64,000 bases of DNA. Origin: Desulforhabdus amnigena. Its GTDB lineage: Bacteria; Desulfobacterota; Syntrophobacteria; Syntrophobacterales; Syntrophobacteraceae. The DNA lies in the NCBI RefSeq assembly GCF_027925305.1, contig NZ_BSDR01000001.1, forward strand, positions 1-64,000. Direction: 5' to 3'. The position numbers and the translations under genes are program-made. The notes under the pieces were generated by a model. The model saw only the letters and a list, made by a program, of their open reading frames with translations, did not search any database and was not told the origin of the DNA. Of this stretch, positions 26,266-35,119 are shown in pieces. Every line of letters starts with the position of its first letter. Within the stretch, counting starts at the first letter, position 1.

Positions 26266-26856
26266 ATGGCAGAAGAATATAAAGTAAAAAAAATTATGTC
26301 CCGTATCGAAGAATACAGCACGGTTGGCGAGGACGACCGGCTTTGCGATGCTCTCAGAATTTTGAAGGAAAATTATGCCAGGATCCAGGCTCATGAACCC
26401 GGCAAGTATCACAAGACGCTCTTCGTCAAAAATGCCGAGGGGAAAATCGTCGGAAAATTCTCCATATTCGATCTGATCAGGGGGCTTGTGCCCGAATCGG
26501 CCAGGAAGACGAATTTGTCGCATTTACATTACCGAACGATCTCATTGAGAGCCGAGGACGCCTCTAAACAAATAGAAGAAATCCAGAAGCGTTTTCAATG
26601 GTTGGACAGCAGTTTTTTTGATTTGGTCAAAAGGGAAACCCAAAAGAGGGTCAAGGATGTCATGTCCCCCATCGACCCTTTGTTGGAAGAGGAGGATACG
26701 ATCAACAAAGCGGTCTACCTCATGTTCAAGGAAAACATCAGGCAGCCCCTGGTGGTCCGTGAAGGAAAAATCGTCGGGGTGGTCAACCTCATAGGGGTTC
26801 TGGAAGAAGTTCTCAAGATTGCAGGAGATCAATGCTTTTGGGAAGGAATTGTATAG
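26266..26856 (+). CDS. CBS-domain pair protein
   Basis: A 196-residue soluble protein composed of two CBS motifs (about residues 5-85 and 130-195), each opening with a VKKIM/VKDVM-type signature and containing GKIVGKFSIFDL and GKIVGVVNLIGVL. Such pairs bind adenosine nucleotides and act as energy sensors. It has no catalytic domain attached, so it is a free-standing Bateman module whose target protein is unknown. AAAGGAG lies before ATG 26266. It stands alone between the nrfH remnant and an IS200 element. Confidence 0.85.
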   Translation: MAEEYKVKKIMSRIEEYSTVGEDDRLCDALRILKENYARIQAHEPGKYHKTLFVKNAEGKIVGKFSIFDLIRGLVPESARKTNLSHLHYRTISLRAEDASKQIEEIQKRFQWLDSSFFDLVKRETQKRVKDVMSPIDPLLEEEDTINKAVYLMFKENIRQPLVVREGKIVGVVNLIGVLEEVLKIAGDQCFWEGIV

Positions 26857-26965
26857 CATGCGTACTGCTTGAAATGCCATGAACCACGCCGTCCTTCTTT
26901 CAGTTGGGCATTGAGAACCCTTCTTTTCTCGATTCAAAACGGTCCGATATAATTAATTTTGGGTA

Positions 26966-27590
26966 AACCCCCGGCTCTGCCGGGCGACTCCCAGAGTTTG
27001 ACATTTCCGGGAGTATACGAAAGCTTCCCTCCTGTGAACCGCTCAAAGTTTACAGAAAGGAAAGCTTTCGTATGGACGAATACCAAAGCCTAAGCCACAC
27101 GGCGTGGGACTGCAAGTACCATGTGGTATGGATTCCCAAATACCGAAGGAAGACCCTCTATGAAGAGCTCCGAAAGCATTTGGGGCAGATATTCAGAGAG
27201 CTTGCGATGCAGCGTGAGAGCAAGATAGTGGAAGGTCATCTGCTGGTGGACCATGTCCACATGCTCATCAGCATTCCACCCAAGTACAGCGTTGCCCAAG
27301 TGGTGGGTTTCATCAAGGGCAAAAGTGCCATCCACATTGCAAGGAGCTTCCTTGGTCAGAGGAAGAATTTCACTGGCCACAATTTCTGGGCGCGCGGATA
27401 CTTCGTGTCCACGGTGGGTAAAGATGAGAAGATGATCCGCGAATATATCAAAAAGCAGGAAACCGAGGATCGCAGACTCGATCAACTGCATAAGTTCAAG
27501 TAGCCGCCACCTTTAGGTGGCCAATGGTTTACAACCGCTTTGAGCGGTCCATATTTTCAAGCCTCCGGCTTTGCCGGAGGTATTTGACTC
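26966..27590 (+). mobile_element. IS200/IS605-type insertion sequence, single-gene form
   Basis: The element has one transposase gene (27072-27503) flanked by short GC hairpins. The left-end hairpin CCCGGCTCTGCCGGG is at 26970-26984. Right-end hairpins are ACCGCTTTGAGCGGT (about 27534-27548) and CCTCCGGCTTTGCCGGAGG (27562-27580). Subterminal hairpins without terminal inverted repeats are diagnostic of IS200/IS605 elements, which move as single strands. Exact ends are approximate. Confidence 0.8.
27072..27503 (+). CDS. tnpA: IS200/IS605 family transposase TnpA
   Basis: A 143-residue HUH single-strand transposase. The metal-binding HUH motif is visible as VDHVHMLIS (about residue 60), and the catalytic tyrosine lies in EKMIREYIKKQE (about residue 124). 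The N-terminus SHTAWDCKYHVVWIPKYRR is typical. Length matches the family (130-150). Intact, with hairpins on both sides, so the element may still be mobile. No tnpB companion is present, as in the IS200 type. Confidence 0.93.
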   Translation: MDEYQSLSHTAWDCKYHVVWIPKYRRKTLYEELRKHLGQIFRELAMQRESKIVEGHLLVDHVHMLISIPPKYSVAQVVGFIKGKSAIHIARSFLGQRKNFTGHNFWARGYFVSTVGKDEKMIREYIKKQETEDRRLDQLHKFK

Positions 27591-27649
27591 ATGAAATCAA
27601 TCAAATAGCGGCTCTGTTGCAGAGGGTCTGCCCTGCCTCGGAGCCGGGC

Positions 27650-28198
27650 TCACCCTTTCTGTCCTGCAAGGCTCGCCTTCAGTCTGGAGTACCATTCAAA
27701 GCGATTCATGACCATGGAATAAAGCATCCGGACAGCGATGTACAACAGGAGGAAAGAAGCAAAATAGTGCACGGTGCTGCCCAAGAAGGGGAGACGGAAG
27801 GAAAGTTCCAGGGGCGCATCGGCGAAACGCAGGTGCATCCAGGCCAGAACGAAGGGCATGGGCCAGATGGAGACGCAGAAGATGGCCGCTCCGAGGGAGA
27901 AGGAATGGCCGAAGGCATCCAGCGCCTGGCGGTTCACGGCTTTGTAGCTCTCTTTGTCGCCAAGTCTGAGGGCTTTTTCAGACAGGTTGTGATGGTGGTT
28001 CATCTCTTCCTGGATTTTTGCCAGGTGCCGACGGTTGAAGAAAGTTACGGCCAAGGCGGAGAAATCGCCGAGGACCACGCATTGAAGGGCAAGGATCACG
28101 GTTCCCAGAATATAACCGGCTACAGGGGAAGGCGGCCATCGGAAGGGGGCGATGAACCAGGGGTCGAAGAACAAGAGAAGGGGTGTGATTGAGTTCAT
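27650..28198 (-). CDS. Small membrane protein, DUF106/EMC3-like
   Basis: A 182-residue protein with three hydrophobic segments (about 28-50, 93-117, 145-165) and a charged loop between the first two: FNRRHLAKIQEEMNHHHNLSEKALRLGDKESYKAVNRQ would make a coiled coil. This layout, a cytosolic helical hairpin followed by a span ending in Pro (WPMPFVLAWM), resembles the DUF106/EMC3 branch of the YidC/Oxa1 insertase superfamily. I am only moderately sure of the family. Its ATG lies one base after the T-tract of a terminator hairpin, so its ribosome site (GGAG) is inside that hairpin. TauE lies directly upstream. Confidence 0.6.
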   Translation of the reverse strand: MNSITPLLLFFDPWFIAPFRWPPSPVAGYILGTVILALQCVVLGDFSALAVTFFNRRHLAKIQEEMNHHHNLSEKALRLGDKESYKAVNRQALDAFGHSFSLGAAIFCVSIWPMPFVLAWMHLRFADAPLELSFRLPFLGSTVHYFASFLLLYIAVRMLYSMVMNRFEWYSRLKASLAGQKG

Positions 28199-28236
28199 AA
28201 AAAAGGCTCCGGACTTTCTGGCCCGGAGCCTTTTTT
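28199..28236. terminator. Bidirectional intrinsic terminator
   Basis: AAAAAAGGCTCCGG (28199-28212) is complementary to CCGGAGCCTTTTTT (28223-28236) with a 10-base loop. On the minus strand it ends the tauE transcript with a T6 tract. The downstream gene begins immediately after the tract. Confidence 0.9.
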
Positions 28237-28260
28237 AGGCGCGTAGGGCCGGTTATATTG

Positions 28261-29412
28261 CTAGCCGAGCATTTTGATATTGAAAAAACCTCTCAAGACA
28301 TAATCCACGCCGACATAAAGCGCAAGCACGATGAACAGGCGCTTGAGCCATATATCAGAGAAGTACTTGGAAGTCTTCGGTCCGATGATGGAGCCCACCG
28401 CGATGCCCACCAGTTCCAGGCCGATCAAAACCCAATCGAACTGAACACCCTTGGTGATCAGGGTAACGATACTTGTGATCATGCTGATGAGCACTGCCAG
28501 GGCCGAAGTTCCGGCTGCCAGGTACATGGGCAGTTCGGCGACGCTGGTCAGGAAAGGCACGAGGAGAAAACCGCCGCCCACGCCGAGGAACGCGGCCACT
28601 GCCGAAATGACTACACCACCCAAAAGAGGAATCAGGGGATTGAATTTGAATTCGACTCCGTAGAAAGTGAATTGGACTTCGGCCGCGGAAAACTTGGTCA
28701 CTTTGACGCCAAGGGCGGCCGTATCGATCTTTTCGCCGCTCTTCTGCCTTTTCACGCTTTCTTCGAAAGCCTGGGCTGCTGCCTTGGCTTTTTTCTTACT
28801 GGCCTGTCCGGCGGCGGAGGTTTCATAAAAAAGGTAGATGCCGAGAGCCAAAACGAAAAGCCCGAAATAGCCTTGATACTGGGAGAAGGAAATCTTGCCC
28901 GCGGTGAGGGTGACGGAACCCCAAGCGCCGAGGATGGAGCCGATGCCCAGAGAGATGGCCAGGGGTACGACCAGACGGCCCATTCTATAATAGTTGAAGG
29001 ACGAGATGAGAGCGGAGAGCCCCACCAGATATTGGTTGGAGCCTCGAATCGAATCGGTGATGAATTTGTTCAGGGAGGGAGCGGTTTCCTTGAAGGTCTT
29101 GGCGTAGCCGCCGAGCCCGAAGACGGTCATGTGCCCCACGCCGGCCATAACCCCACCGAACGCGCCCACTGTTGAAAAAATCCAGCCGACCCACACCGCC
29201 CAGAGGAACGCCACGATCAGGTTCACTTGAGGGCCACCCGGAATGCCGAGGAAACCTGTGGGCTGGCTGGGGTCAATTTGGCCTTTGCCTGTGCCCTGGG
29301 GTGCAGAGGCGATGGCATCCTTGAGTTTGTCCGCCCAGGCTGGTTCGAACCACATTCCGACGGCCAGAATTGCCAGCATAGTAAAAAAGAAAATCCTTTG
29401 ATTTTTCGTCAC
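28261..29412 (-). CDS. TauE/SafE family transporter
   Basis: A 383-residue membrane protein of the sulfite/organic-acid exporter TauE/SafE family. An N-terminal signal or anchor (ending EPAWAD) precedes a polar stretch, then about eight hydrophobic spans. The family signature appears twice as GAFGGVMAGVGHMTVFG and FLGVGGGFLLVPFLTS, the second being the canonical GGG(F)LxVP repeat. A Lys/Ala-rich loop (about residues 195-225) separates the halves. GTG 29412 is chosen because GGAGGTGTACA precedes it. In sulfur-metabolising Desulfobacterota such proteins are thought to export sulfite or thiosulfate-type anions; the substrate is not provable here. Confidence 0.85.
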   Translation of the reverse strand: MTKNQRIFFFTMLAILAVGMWFEPAWADKLKDAIASAPQGTGKGQIDPSQPTGFLGIPGGPQVNLIVAFLWAVWVGWIFSTVGAFGGVMAGVGHMTVFGLGGYAKTFKETAPSLNKFITDSIRGSNQYLVGLSALISSFNYYRMGRLVVPLAISLGIGSILGAWGSVTLTAGKISFSQYQGYFGLFVLALGIYLFYETSAAGQASKKKAKAAAQAFEESVKRQKSGEKIDTAALGVKVTKFSAAEVQFTFYGVEFKFNPLIPLLGGVVISAVAAFLGVGGGFLLVPFLTSVAELPMYLAAGTSALAVLISMITSIVTLITKGVQFDWVLIGLELVGIAVGSIIGPKTSKYFSDIWLKRLFIVLALYVGVDYVLRGFFNIKMLG

Positions 29413-30396
29413 TGTACACCTCCATTTAATCAATAAGTATGGATCTTGAAATAATGCTCGATTCACTCAAAAAACTAAAAAACAAAAGTCCTCCGCACCT
29501 CCTTTCGTTAGCTATTTCATATGCTTATAAATGAAGTTCCAATAGCCTTCATCAATATGACGGTAAATTCTTTGCAGCCTTGAAGCAAGCCCTGTGCCAA
29601 GGTCTTTTCCAATTACCCGAACCTCCTCGCGCAGTGCTTTCCAGAAGATGTGTTGACAATGTTTCAGGGCAGGCTTTGTTTTTATTTTCTCAACTGCCGT
29701 GTCATGCAGAGGTCTTCTTAAATGAAAAGATGGCAAACGAAAAAAAGAAACCCGCCTCTGGAAATGAAAACCTGTTGTGGCATGATCAATCTTGTAAACC
29801 AAAGAGAAAAAATGCATCAAAATTCTTGCAGTCTTTTTTACTAGAAAATTATTTACCTATGATTACAATAATTTGAATTTTTGGCAAGAAAATATTTGCA
29901 CCGCAATATATTTAATGCATGTTGGAGGAAATATCTTGAGATCAGGGAAATAGTCGAATGGAAAAAACAGACGCTTGTAGTGGGTGCTGTTACCGTAAAA
30001 ATATGTCGTCTGCAGGTCGGGATTACTTTCCATGCGTTGGATGTCGGGTTTTCAAATCCGACCGTCGTTAAATTTGAAAGGAATTCACGTTTTCAAGAGA
30101 GTTGCATCTCCTTTTATAGAAGCGTTTTACCTGGAGAATTTCCCTTATTTCAAGGATTGAAGCCCGCCTGGGACCGCATGAGACTCCATTCTTCACTCGA
30201 GTCCCTCCTTGGTATGAAATTTGCCTTTGCCTTGAAACTGTCTCTTTGCTTCGCTGAACAAACTACGAAGTGAGGGGAAGGTGCTGATTTTTATATTATG
30301 GTTAGGAGCTGTGAACAACCGGAAAGCAAGGCCACAGATCGCGCTGTGAGCTGGACCTTTTTGGAACCATTCAACACACAACGCAGGGAGGATCTC
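29413..30396. other. Gene-poor stretch, possible small ORF at 29512-29820
   Basis: A minus-strand frame at 29512-29820 ends with a protein-like helical segment (ALREEVRVIGKDLGTGLASR, then LQRIYRHIDEGYW), but its N-terminal half is not convincing and it lacks a ribosome site. It may be a remnant. The rest (29830-30390) contains AT-rich sequence and the promoter region of the DUF169 gene. Nothing else is supported. Confidence 0.35.
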
Positions 30397-31191
30397 ATGG
30401 GCAAATTGAGCTACAAAGAAATGCAGCAGGTCTTGATGGATGAACTGCGACTGATGCACTATCCTATTGCTGTCAAGTTTTTTTTCAAAGATGAAGAGCT
30501 GGCGGAATTTCGAAACAACGTGGATCACTTCGAACCGACGAAGCCCATGACCTTTTGCCAGTGGGAAATCGCTCCTCGCATGAAAGGCCAGACTATCCTC
30601 GCCACCAAGGAACTTTTGGGCTGTTCCAATGCCGCTTACGTGTTTGGACTGATACCTCTCACTGAAAGTGAAATCAAAGGCCATCTCAAGTACACGAAAA
30701 ATATTGAACAGGCTGAGCGTTTCGTGAAGACTAAATCCCGACTTCCGGAAGGAGCTCTCAAAGCCGTGGCGGTTTCTCCCCTTGGGGATTCCTACTTTCC
30801 TCCCGATACGGTGCATTTCTACTGTGACAACATGCAAGCCTATCATTTGGCTGTGGATTATATGGCTGCCATGGACATTCATCCACTGCGGACAAACATC
30901 ACCATGAATTCATCGGCCTGCAGCGGAAACGTCTTCTCTTATTTGGAAAAGACCGCCAATATGCTGCCTGCGTGCAGTGGAAGTTACAATGCTGGAAAAA
31001 CCGAACGAGGGGAGATCAACTTTATCATTCCCGGCGAGCACATCGAACCGACGGTACAGCGACTGCTCGATCGTAAAGCCCAATATGGAAGCAGTTCTGT
31101 AACTCGACCTGGGGATCATTTCCCCGGCGCTGATGTGTGCAAGAACTGCCCTCTCATTGTTTTTAAGAAGGGTAAAAAGGGGGGAGAATAG
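30397..31191 (+). CDS. DUF169 family protein
   Basis: A 264-residue soluble protein beginning MGKLSYKEMQQVLMDELRLM, with YPIAVKFFF and CQWEIAPRMKGQTILAT, matching DUF169 proteins common in anaerobes. Conserved cysteines include a CSGNVFSYLEKTANMLPACSG region and VCKNCPLIVF at the C-terminus, which could hold an iron-sulfur cluster or metal. The ATG at 30397 has GGGAGG upstream. A strong hairpin follows, so it is a single-gene transcript. The biochemical function is unknown. Confidence 0.8.
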   Translation: MGKLSYKEMQQVLMDELRLMHYPIAVKFFFKDEELAEFRNNVDHFEPTKPMTFCQWEIAPRMKGQTILATKELLGCSNAAYVFGLIPLTESEIKGHLKYTKNIEQAERFVKTKSRLPEGALKAVAVSPLGDSYFPPDTVHFYCDNMQAYHLAVDYMAAMDIHPLRTNITMNSSACSGNVFSYLEKTANMLPACSGSYNAGKTERGEINFIIPGEHIEPTVQRLLDRKAQYGSSSVTRPGDHFPGADVCKNCPLIVFKKGKKGGE

Positions 31192-31234
31192 ATAAAGAGT
31201 TTGGAGTGTACCCGCTGAAGGGAAAGAAATGACA

Positions 31235-31279
31235 AGCCGTTATTACTCCCCGTGGACCTTATGGGGAGCAATAACGGCT
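31235..31279 (+). terminator. Hairpin after the DUF169 gene
   Basis: AGCCGTTATTACTCCCC pairs with GGGGAGCAATAACGGCT (one mismatch) around an 11-base loop. It is 43 bases after the DUF169 stop. A T6 run follows only 18 bases later, so it may be a terminator or a transcript-stabilising hairpin. Confidence 0.6.
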
Positions 31280-32527
31280 ATGGAATAGATTAAAGTTTTT
31301 TGTAAGAGGGTATCAGTCAACGTTTCTCCCATCATTTTTCTGGACCATTCCAAATCCAGAGGCTGGATTGAATTGCTTTATTAAGGACCTCCTCCCGTTT
31401 TCGATCCATCAAGTGTCGCAAAATCCCGTCTGTGCCCTTTCCCGCTGCAGGATGTTGAAGCAAGCACCATTGAAATTGGCTACAGTTTTTATGAGTGTTG
31501 TCTTGAGTGTTGCTTGCATGATTGCCTTTTGCCTTGGCAAAGCGAGGGTTACTTTGTTCTGCATGGATGAATCTCCCCGAAATACTATGAAGTTTCTAGT
31601 GGATTAATCAAAATTTGGCTGGGATTTTGCTTCTGCCATTTGCCGTGGAGTGAAAAGAAATTCTAAAATGAAAGCCTATTCTGTTATGGCACTCTATACG
31701 GCGGCGAAAGTTATCACCCTCGAACGATTCAATTCCTCCCCCGATGGGGCAGGGAGGTGTACAACCGAGAACGCATCCCCCTGAATCTCCTTTCAAAGAG
31801 GGACTTCAAAACATGCCAGACATACAGATTACTTCTGCCGCGATGTTCTATAGGGAGAGCTGTTGATAATGATTGTCCGCTCTGTTGCCACGAGTCAAGG
31901 CAGGATCCTTTGGCGTCATGGTTTTGGCTGATGATTACTTGCATTGACATATAGGGGTGGCAATTGAGGAAACTGATTCCCCCAGCCAGGTTTTTACAAT
32001 ATTGTATAACAGTCCCATCGTCATTTTCATGAAGGTAGGAGTTCGAATTTTATAACAATATTAGTATCTTCCTGTGTTTCTTAAAGGATTCGGTCTTAGG
32101 ATGTCGGGATTTGGGTTGCTTTTACCAAGGAATTGACTATTCTGGTGCGTCAATGAGTTCGGGTTTCATGATATGCATGCGTAGTTACCTTATCTATTCA
32201 AAATGATTTTAATGAAATAGCATTATAAGTGTTGGAAATAGCAAATGGTTTAAAGGCCGTGTCGGATAGCTGACAAGTGTCTTGCCCTTGTGATGTCTTA
32301 TAGCGTGGTATTGGGGCTGAATGGAATTGGCGTGAAGAAAGGCAAAGGTCTGCTTGGTTACGATGGATAGGTCTTAGGGGGCTGCCGGGGGCTTTTGTTT
32401 AATTTTTCATGGTGATAATGAGTGGAATATTCGAGGGTGGAAGTTCGATTTGGAAATCAACTGAGGGATGAAAAATAGCCTTTGCGCCTAAAAACAAAAG
32501 ATCTTTTAGAGGAGGAGGATGTGAGTG
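31280..32527. other. 1.2 kb AT-rich intergenic region
   Basis: No recognisable gene in either direction despite the length. A 51-codon frame starting near 31450 has one hydrophobic segment and no good ribosome site. Short palindromic AATATTGT motifs occur at 32000-32060. The right end contains the GGAGGAGGA ribosome site of the lytic transglycosylase. It could hold an unannotated small RNA or a decayed gene. Confidence 0.4.
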
Positions 32528-34087
32528 ATGGTTGAGACTCGTTGCGCTTTGAACTGGTTGTATTGGCAGTTGTACTTAAACAGAAATCTTTCATTTACAA
32601 AAGCCACAAACTGGATCAAATTTCCGCTTTTGAGCCTGGCCACGTTGCTAGCGGTTGGATGTTCGACCACCTCCACTCAGCAAGTGCCACCTTCTTCCCT
32701 CACGGAACAACCCAAAAATAAAGTAGGAGCACTTCATGGCTCCTTCTCACCTCTTGAAAACAATGCCTCTCCAAAGTCCGAACTTGCCGTTCCAGATCAT
32801 CCCTCCATTGATTCATGGACCATCTATTATACCGAAAAGAAACAAAAATCATTTCAGACACTTCTCAAACGGGCTGAGGTATATGTTCTTCCGGTTCAGG
32901 AGATTTTCGAAGACCGGGGGCTTCCAAAAGATTTAGCTTATGTAGCCTTGGTGGAAAGCGGGTTCTGTCCGACCGCACGTTCCAGTGCAAACGCAGTAGG
33001 CATGTGGCAATTCATCTCGGCAACGGGAAAACGTTTTGGCCTGGAACAAAACCGCTGGGTAGATGAAAGGAGACATCCCTTCAAGTCCGCTCAGGCAGCT
33101 GCTGAATACCTGTCGGTTCTTTATGATCAATTCGGATCGTGGGAATTGGCTCTGGCCGCCTACAATGCCGGTGAAAACGCTGTTCAGGCGGCTCTTGATC
33201 AAAGTGGGCTCAGCACGTTCTGGGAGCTGAGACAAAATGGCTATCTTCCTTCGGAAACGAGGGATTATGTTCCCAAGTTTTTTGCAACTGTTCGTATCAT
33301 TCGAAATGCCACCCAGTATGGTTTTTTATATGAACCGAAGCCATATGACCCGCAGCATGAGACCGTAACTGTTCCGGGAGGAACGAAGCTTGCGTGGCTT
33401 GGCGAAAAAATAGGTGTTGATGCGTCAGTTCTCAAGAAATACAACCCTGAGCTGTGTTCTGCCACCACCCCCCCTATCGATGGCTATTCGCTCTGTGTAC
33501 CCGTTGGAAAGTCGGATACGGTTCTCGCTGTTCTGACGGATAGGTCCAACGAAACTAGGTCCGATGAAACTGTAGAGGTCACAGTGAAGGAAGAGCCCGA
33601 TCGTCCCAAGAACACCTGGTCGAAGGAATCTGAAAAGGTCGGCAGTGCTTCATCCGTGAAAAAAGATCCAAAACCTCTCCAGATTGCTTCTGCCAGACCG
33701 GCAAAGGATACTCCCCCCAGAGGGGTGAAAGTGAATCCGGCTTCCGTGAAGCAGAGTGCTCAGGATTATGTACAGCTTCCACAGGCAACACGTGTGGCGA
33801 AAGTAACCCAGGCTTCTTTGAAACAGAATTCAAACAGCGTTCGCTCCATATCCACAGCACAAAAGAATTCTTCACGTCCGGAACCAAAATCGCAAACAGT
33901 GATCTTCTATCCTGTGCACCGTGGAGATACAATCGAATCCCTGGCTAACCGGTTTCAGGTGTCCGTCAATACACTCTGTGCCACAAATAAACTGACTCGC
34001 ACCCAGAAGTTGACCCCTGGAAACACGCTCATCATCTGTACCGATGAGCACGATTCCGGGCGTTCTGAAAAGAAGCGGGCTGACTGA
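32528..34087 (+). CDS. mltD: MltD-like lytic transglycosylase lipoprotein with LysM
   Basis: A 519-residue protein with an N-terminal lipoprotein signal (lipobox LAVGC at about residue 40), a catalytic SLT domain (about 110-225; catalytic glutamate in ALVESGFCPTARSSANAVG followed by GMWQFI) and one C-terminal LysM domain (FYPVHRGDTIESLANRFQVS). A low-complexity Lys/Pro/Ser linker (about 345-450) joins them. It cleaves peptidoglycan glycan strands on the periplasmic face of the outer membrane. The ATG at 32528 follows GGAGGAGGA; a GTG three bases earlier is also possible. MltD of E. coli has two LysM domains, here only one is clear. Confidence 0.88.
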   Translation: MVETRCALNWLYWQLYLNRNLSFTKATNWIKFPLLSLATLLAVGCSTTSTQQVPPSSLTEQPKNKVGALHGSFSPLENNASPKSELAVPDHPSIDSWTIYYTEKKQKSFQTLLKRAEVYVLPVQEIFEDRGLPKDLAYVALVESGFCPTARSSANAVGMWQFISATGKRFGLEQNRWVDERRHPFKSAQAAAEYLSVLYDQFGSWELALAAYNAGENAVQAALDQSGLSTFWELRQNGYLPSETRDYVPKFFATVRIIRNATQYGFLYEPKPYDPQHETVTVPGGTKLAWLGEKIGVDASVLKKYNPELCSATTPPIDGYSLCVPVGKSDTVLAVLTDRSNETRSDETVEVTVKEEPDRPKNTWSKESEKVGSASSVKKDPKPLQIASARPAKDTPPRGVKVNPASVKQSAQDYVQLPQATRVAKVTQASLKQNSNSVRSISTAQKNSSRPEPKSQTVIFYPVHRGDTIESLANRFQVSVNTLCATNKLTRTQKLTPGNTLIICTDEHDSGRSEKKRAD

Positions 34088-34145
34088 GATGTAGGCTCTT
34101 CACAAATAAGCAAGGAAAAGGGTAGGGGAGATCGGCCGGTCGCCC

Positions 34146-35096
34146 CTATTTTTCTGCCGCCAGGCTTTCCGCAATTTCCATTGCTTTCATTTCCAATGCG
34201 CTTCCAATCTGCCCCTGCCGGGTCAGCAAAGACAATTTTTCCCGATCGATGATCGAAGGTTTTTCGCCTGCACGGCGAATCACGTCCACTTCGAGATCCA
34301 GGTAGCGGGCTCCGTAGGGGTAGAGTTCCACGGGAGTGTTTATGTTGAAGTATTCCCCGATGAGTTTTCCTTCTTTAGTGTAATAAGAATGCTTTACATA
34401 CCATGAGCCTTCGTGGACTTCCGTCAGACCATAGTCGCCTTGTTGAATGGGGATGTCGAGTCCGTCATACCTCCCTTTGGAGAAAAATCGCTTGAAAATG
34501 AGTCCCTGGCTATTGGATTTTATGAGTATCCCCTCTCTGGGGCGCATGGATTTTCCAGAAGGACGCACGTGCTCCATCTTTACGAGGCCACTTTTTTCGA
34601 TGGGCAGGAGGATCGTTTCCAGAAAAAGGTTTTTTTCAAGAGAATCCTTTTTCTCGGGATGGGCGGTGAGAAGGATTTCGGCTTTTTCCAGAGCCCGGCT
34701 GTTTATAATGCGCAGACGGTGGTGTCGTAAGAGGGTGGGGGTAACGGAAAACCGGATCGCGTCGAGCGTTGCTTTAGCCCCCCCTGGAAATTCAATGCCT
34801 GCCCTCACGAGACCTTCCTCTTCCCTTGCCGGACCTGATTCCAGCAAGACCGCATCGAGGAGTTGTTCCTGAAGGAAGGTGAGGAACTGGCAAAGGTTTT
34901 CAGGCGGACCGGAAATTTCTATGCCCTGCAAGTCATCTCGATCTCTTATAAAAAGGTCACACGGTTCACTGTTATGTTCAAGATTGAAACGTTCCCTTAT
35001 TTTAGCTGAAGGTTCAACAACATAATATCCCGCGTCCAGTAAAAGCTTCGTAAGAGCGGTGCTGTAAATGCTTCTGATTTTGATGCGAGCAGGCAT
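34146..35096 (-). CDS. DUF402 protein, RNase E/G- or FAU-1-like
   Basis: A 316-residue protein. The C-terminal part carries the DUF402 motif (GEYFNINTPVELYPYGARYL, DLEVDVIRR, then a SIIDREKL tail), as in archaeal FAU-1 and related RNA-processing proteins. The N-terminal and middle parts (SIYSTALTKLLLDAGYYVVE, then a long alpha/beta segment) resemble the RNA-binding S1/RNase E-G-like half. The ATG at 35096 is chosen for GGAGGTGATCGAC before it. It follows the RtcA-like gene by 23 bases in one operon, which supports an RNA role. The catalytic activity is not shown. Confidence 0.7.
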   Translation of the reverse strand: MPARIKIRSIYSTALTKLLLDAGYYVVEPSAKIRERFNLEHNSEPCDLFIRDRDDLQGIEISGPPENLCQFLTFLQEQLLDAVLLESGPAREEEGLVRAGIEFPGGAKATLDAIRFSVTPTLLRHHRLRIINSRALEKAEILLTAHPEKKDSLEKNLFLETILLPIEKSGLVKMEHVRPSGKSMRPREGILIKSNSQGLIFKRFFSKGRYDGLDIPIQQGDYGLTEVHEGSWYVKHSYYTKEGKLIGEYFNINTPVELYPYGARYLDLEVDVIRRAGEKPSIIDREKLSLLTRQGQIGSALEMKAMEIAESLAAEK

Positions 35097-35119
35097 GTCG
35101 ATCACCTCCAGCAATAGAG

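Noticed and set aside
29881-30273. 130-codon plus-strand frame before DUF169
   Set aside because: Codon use is poor and there is no ribosome site or domain.
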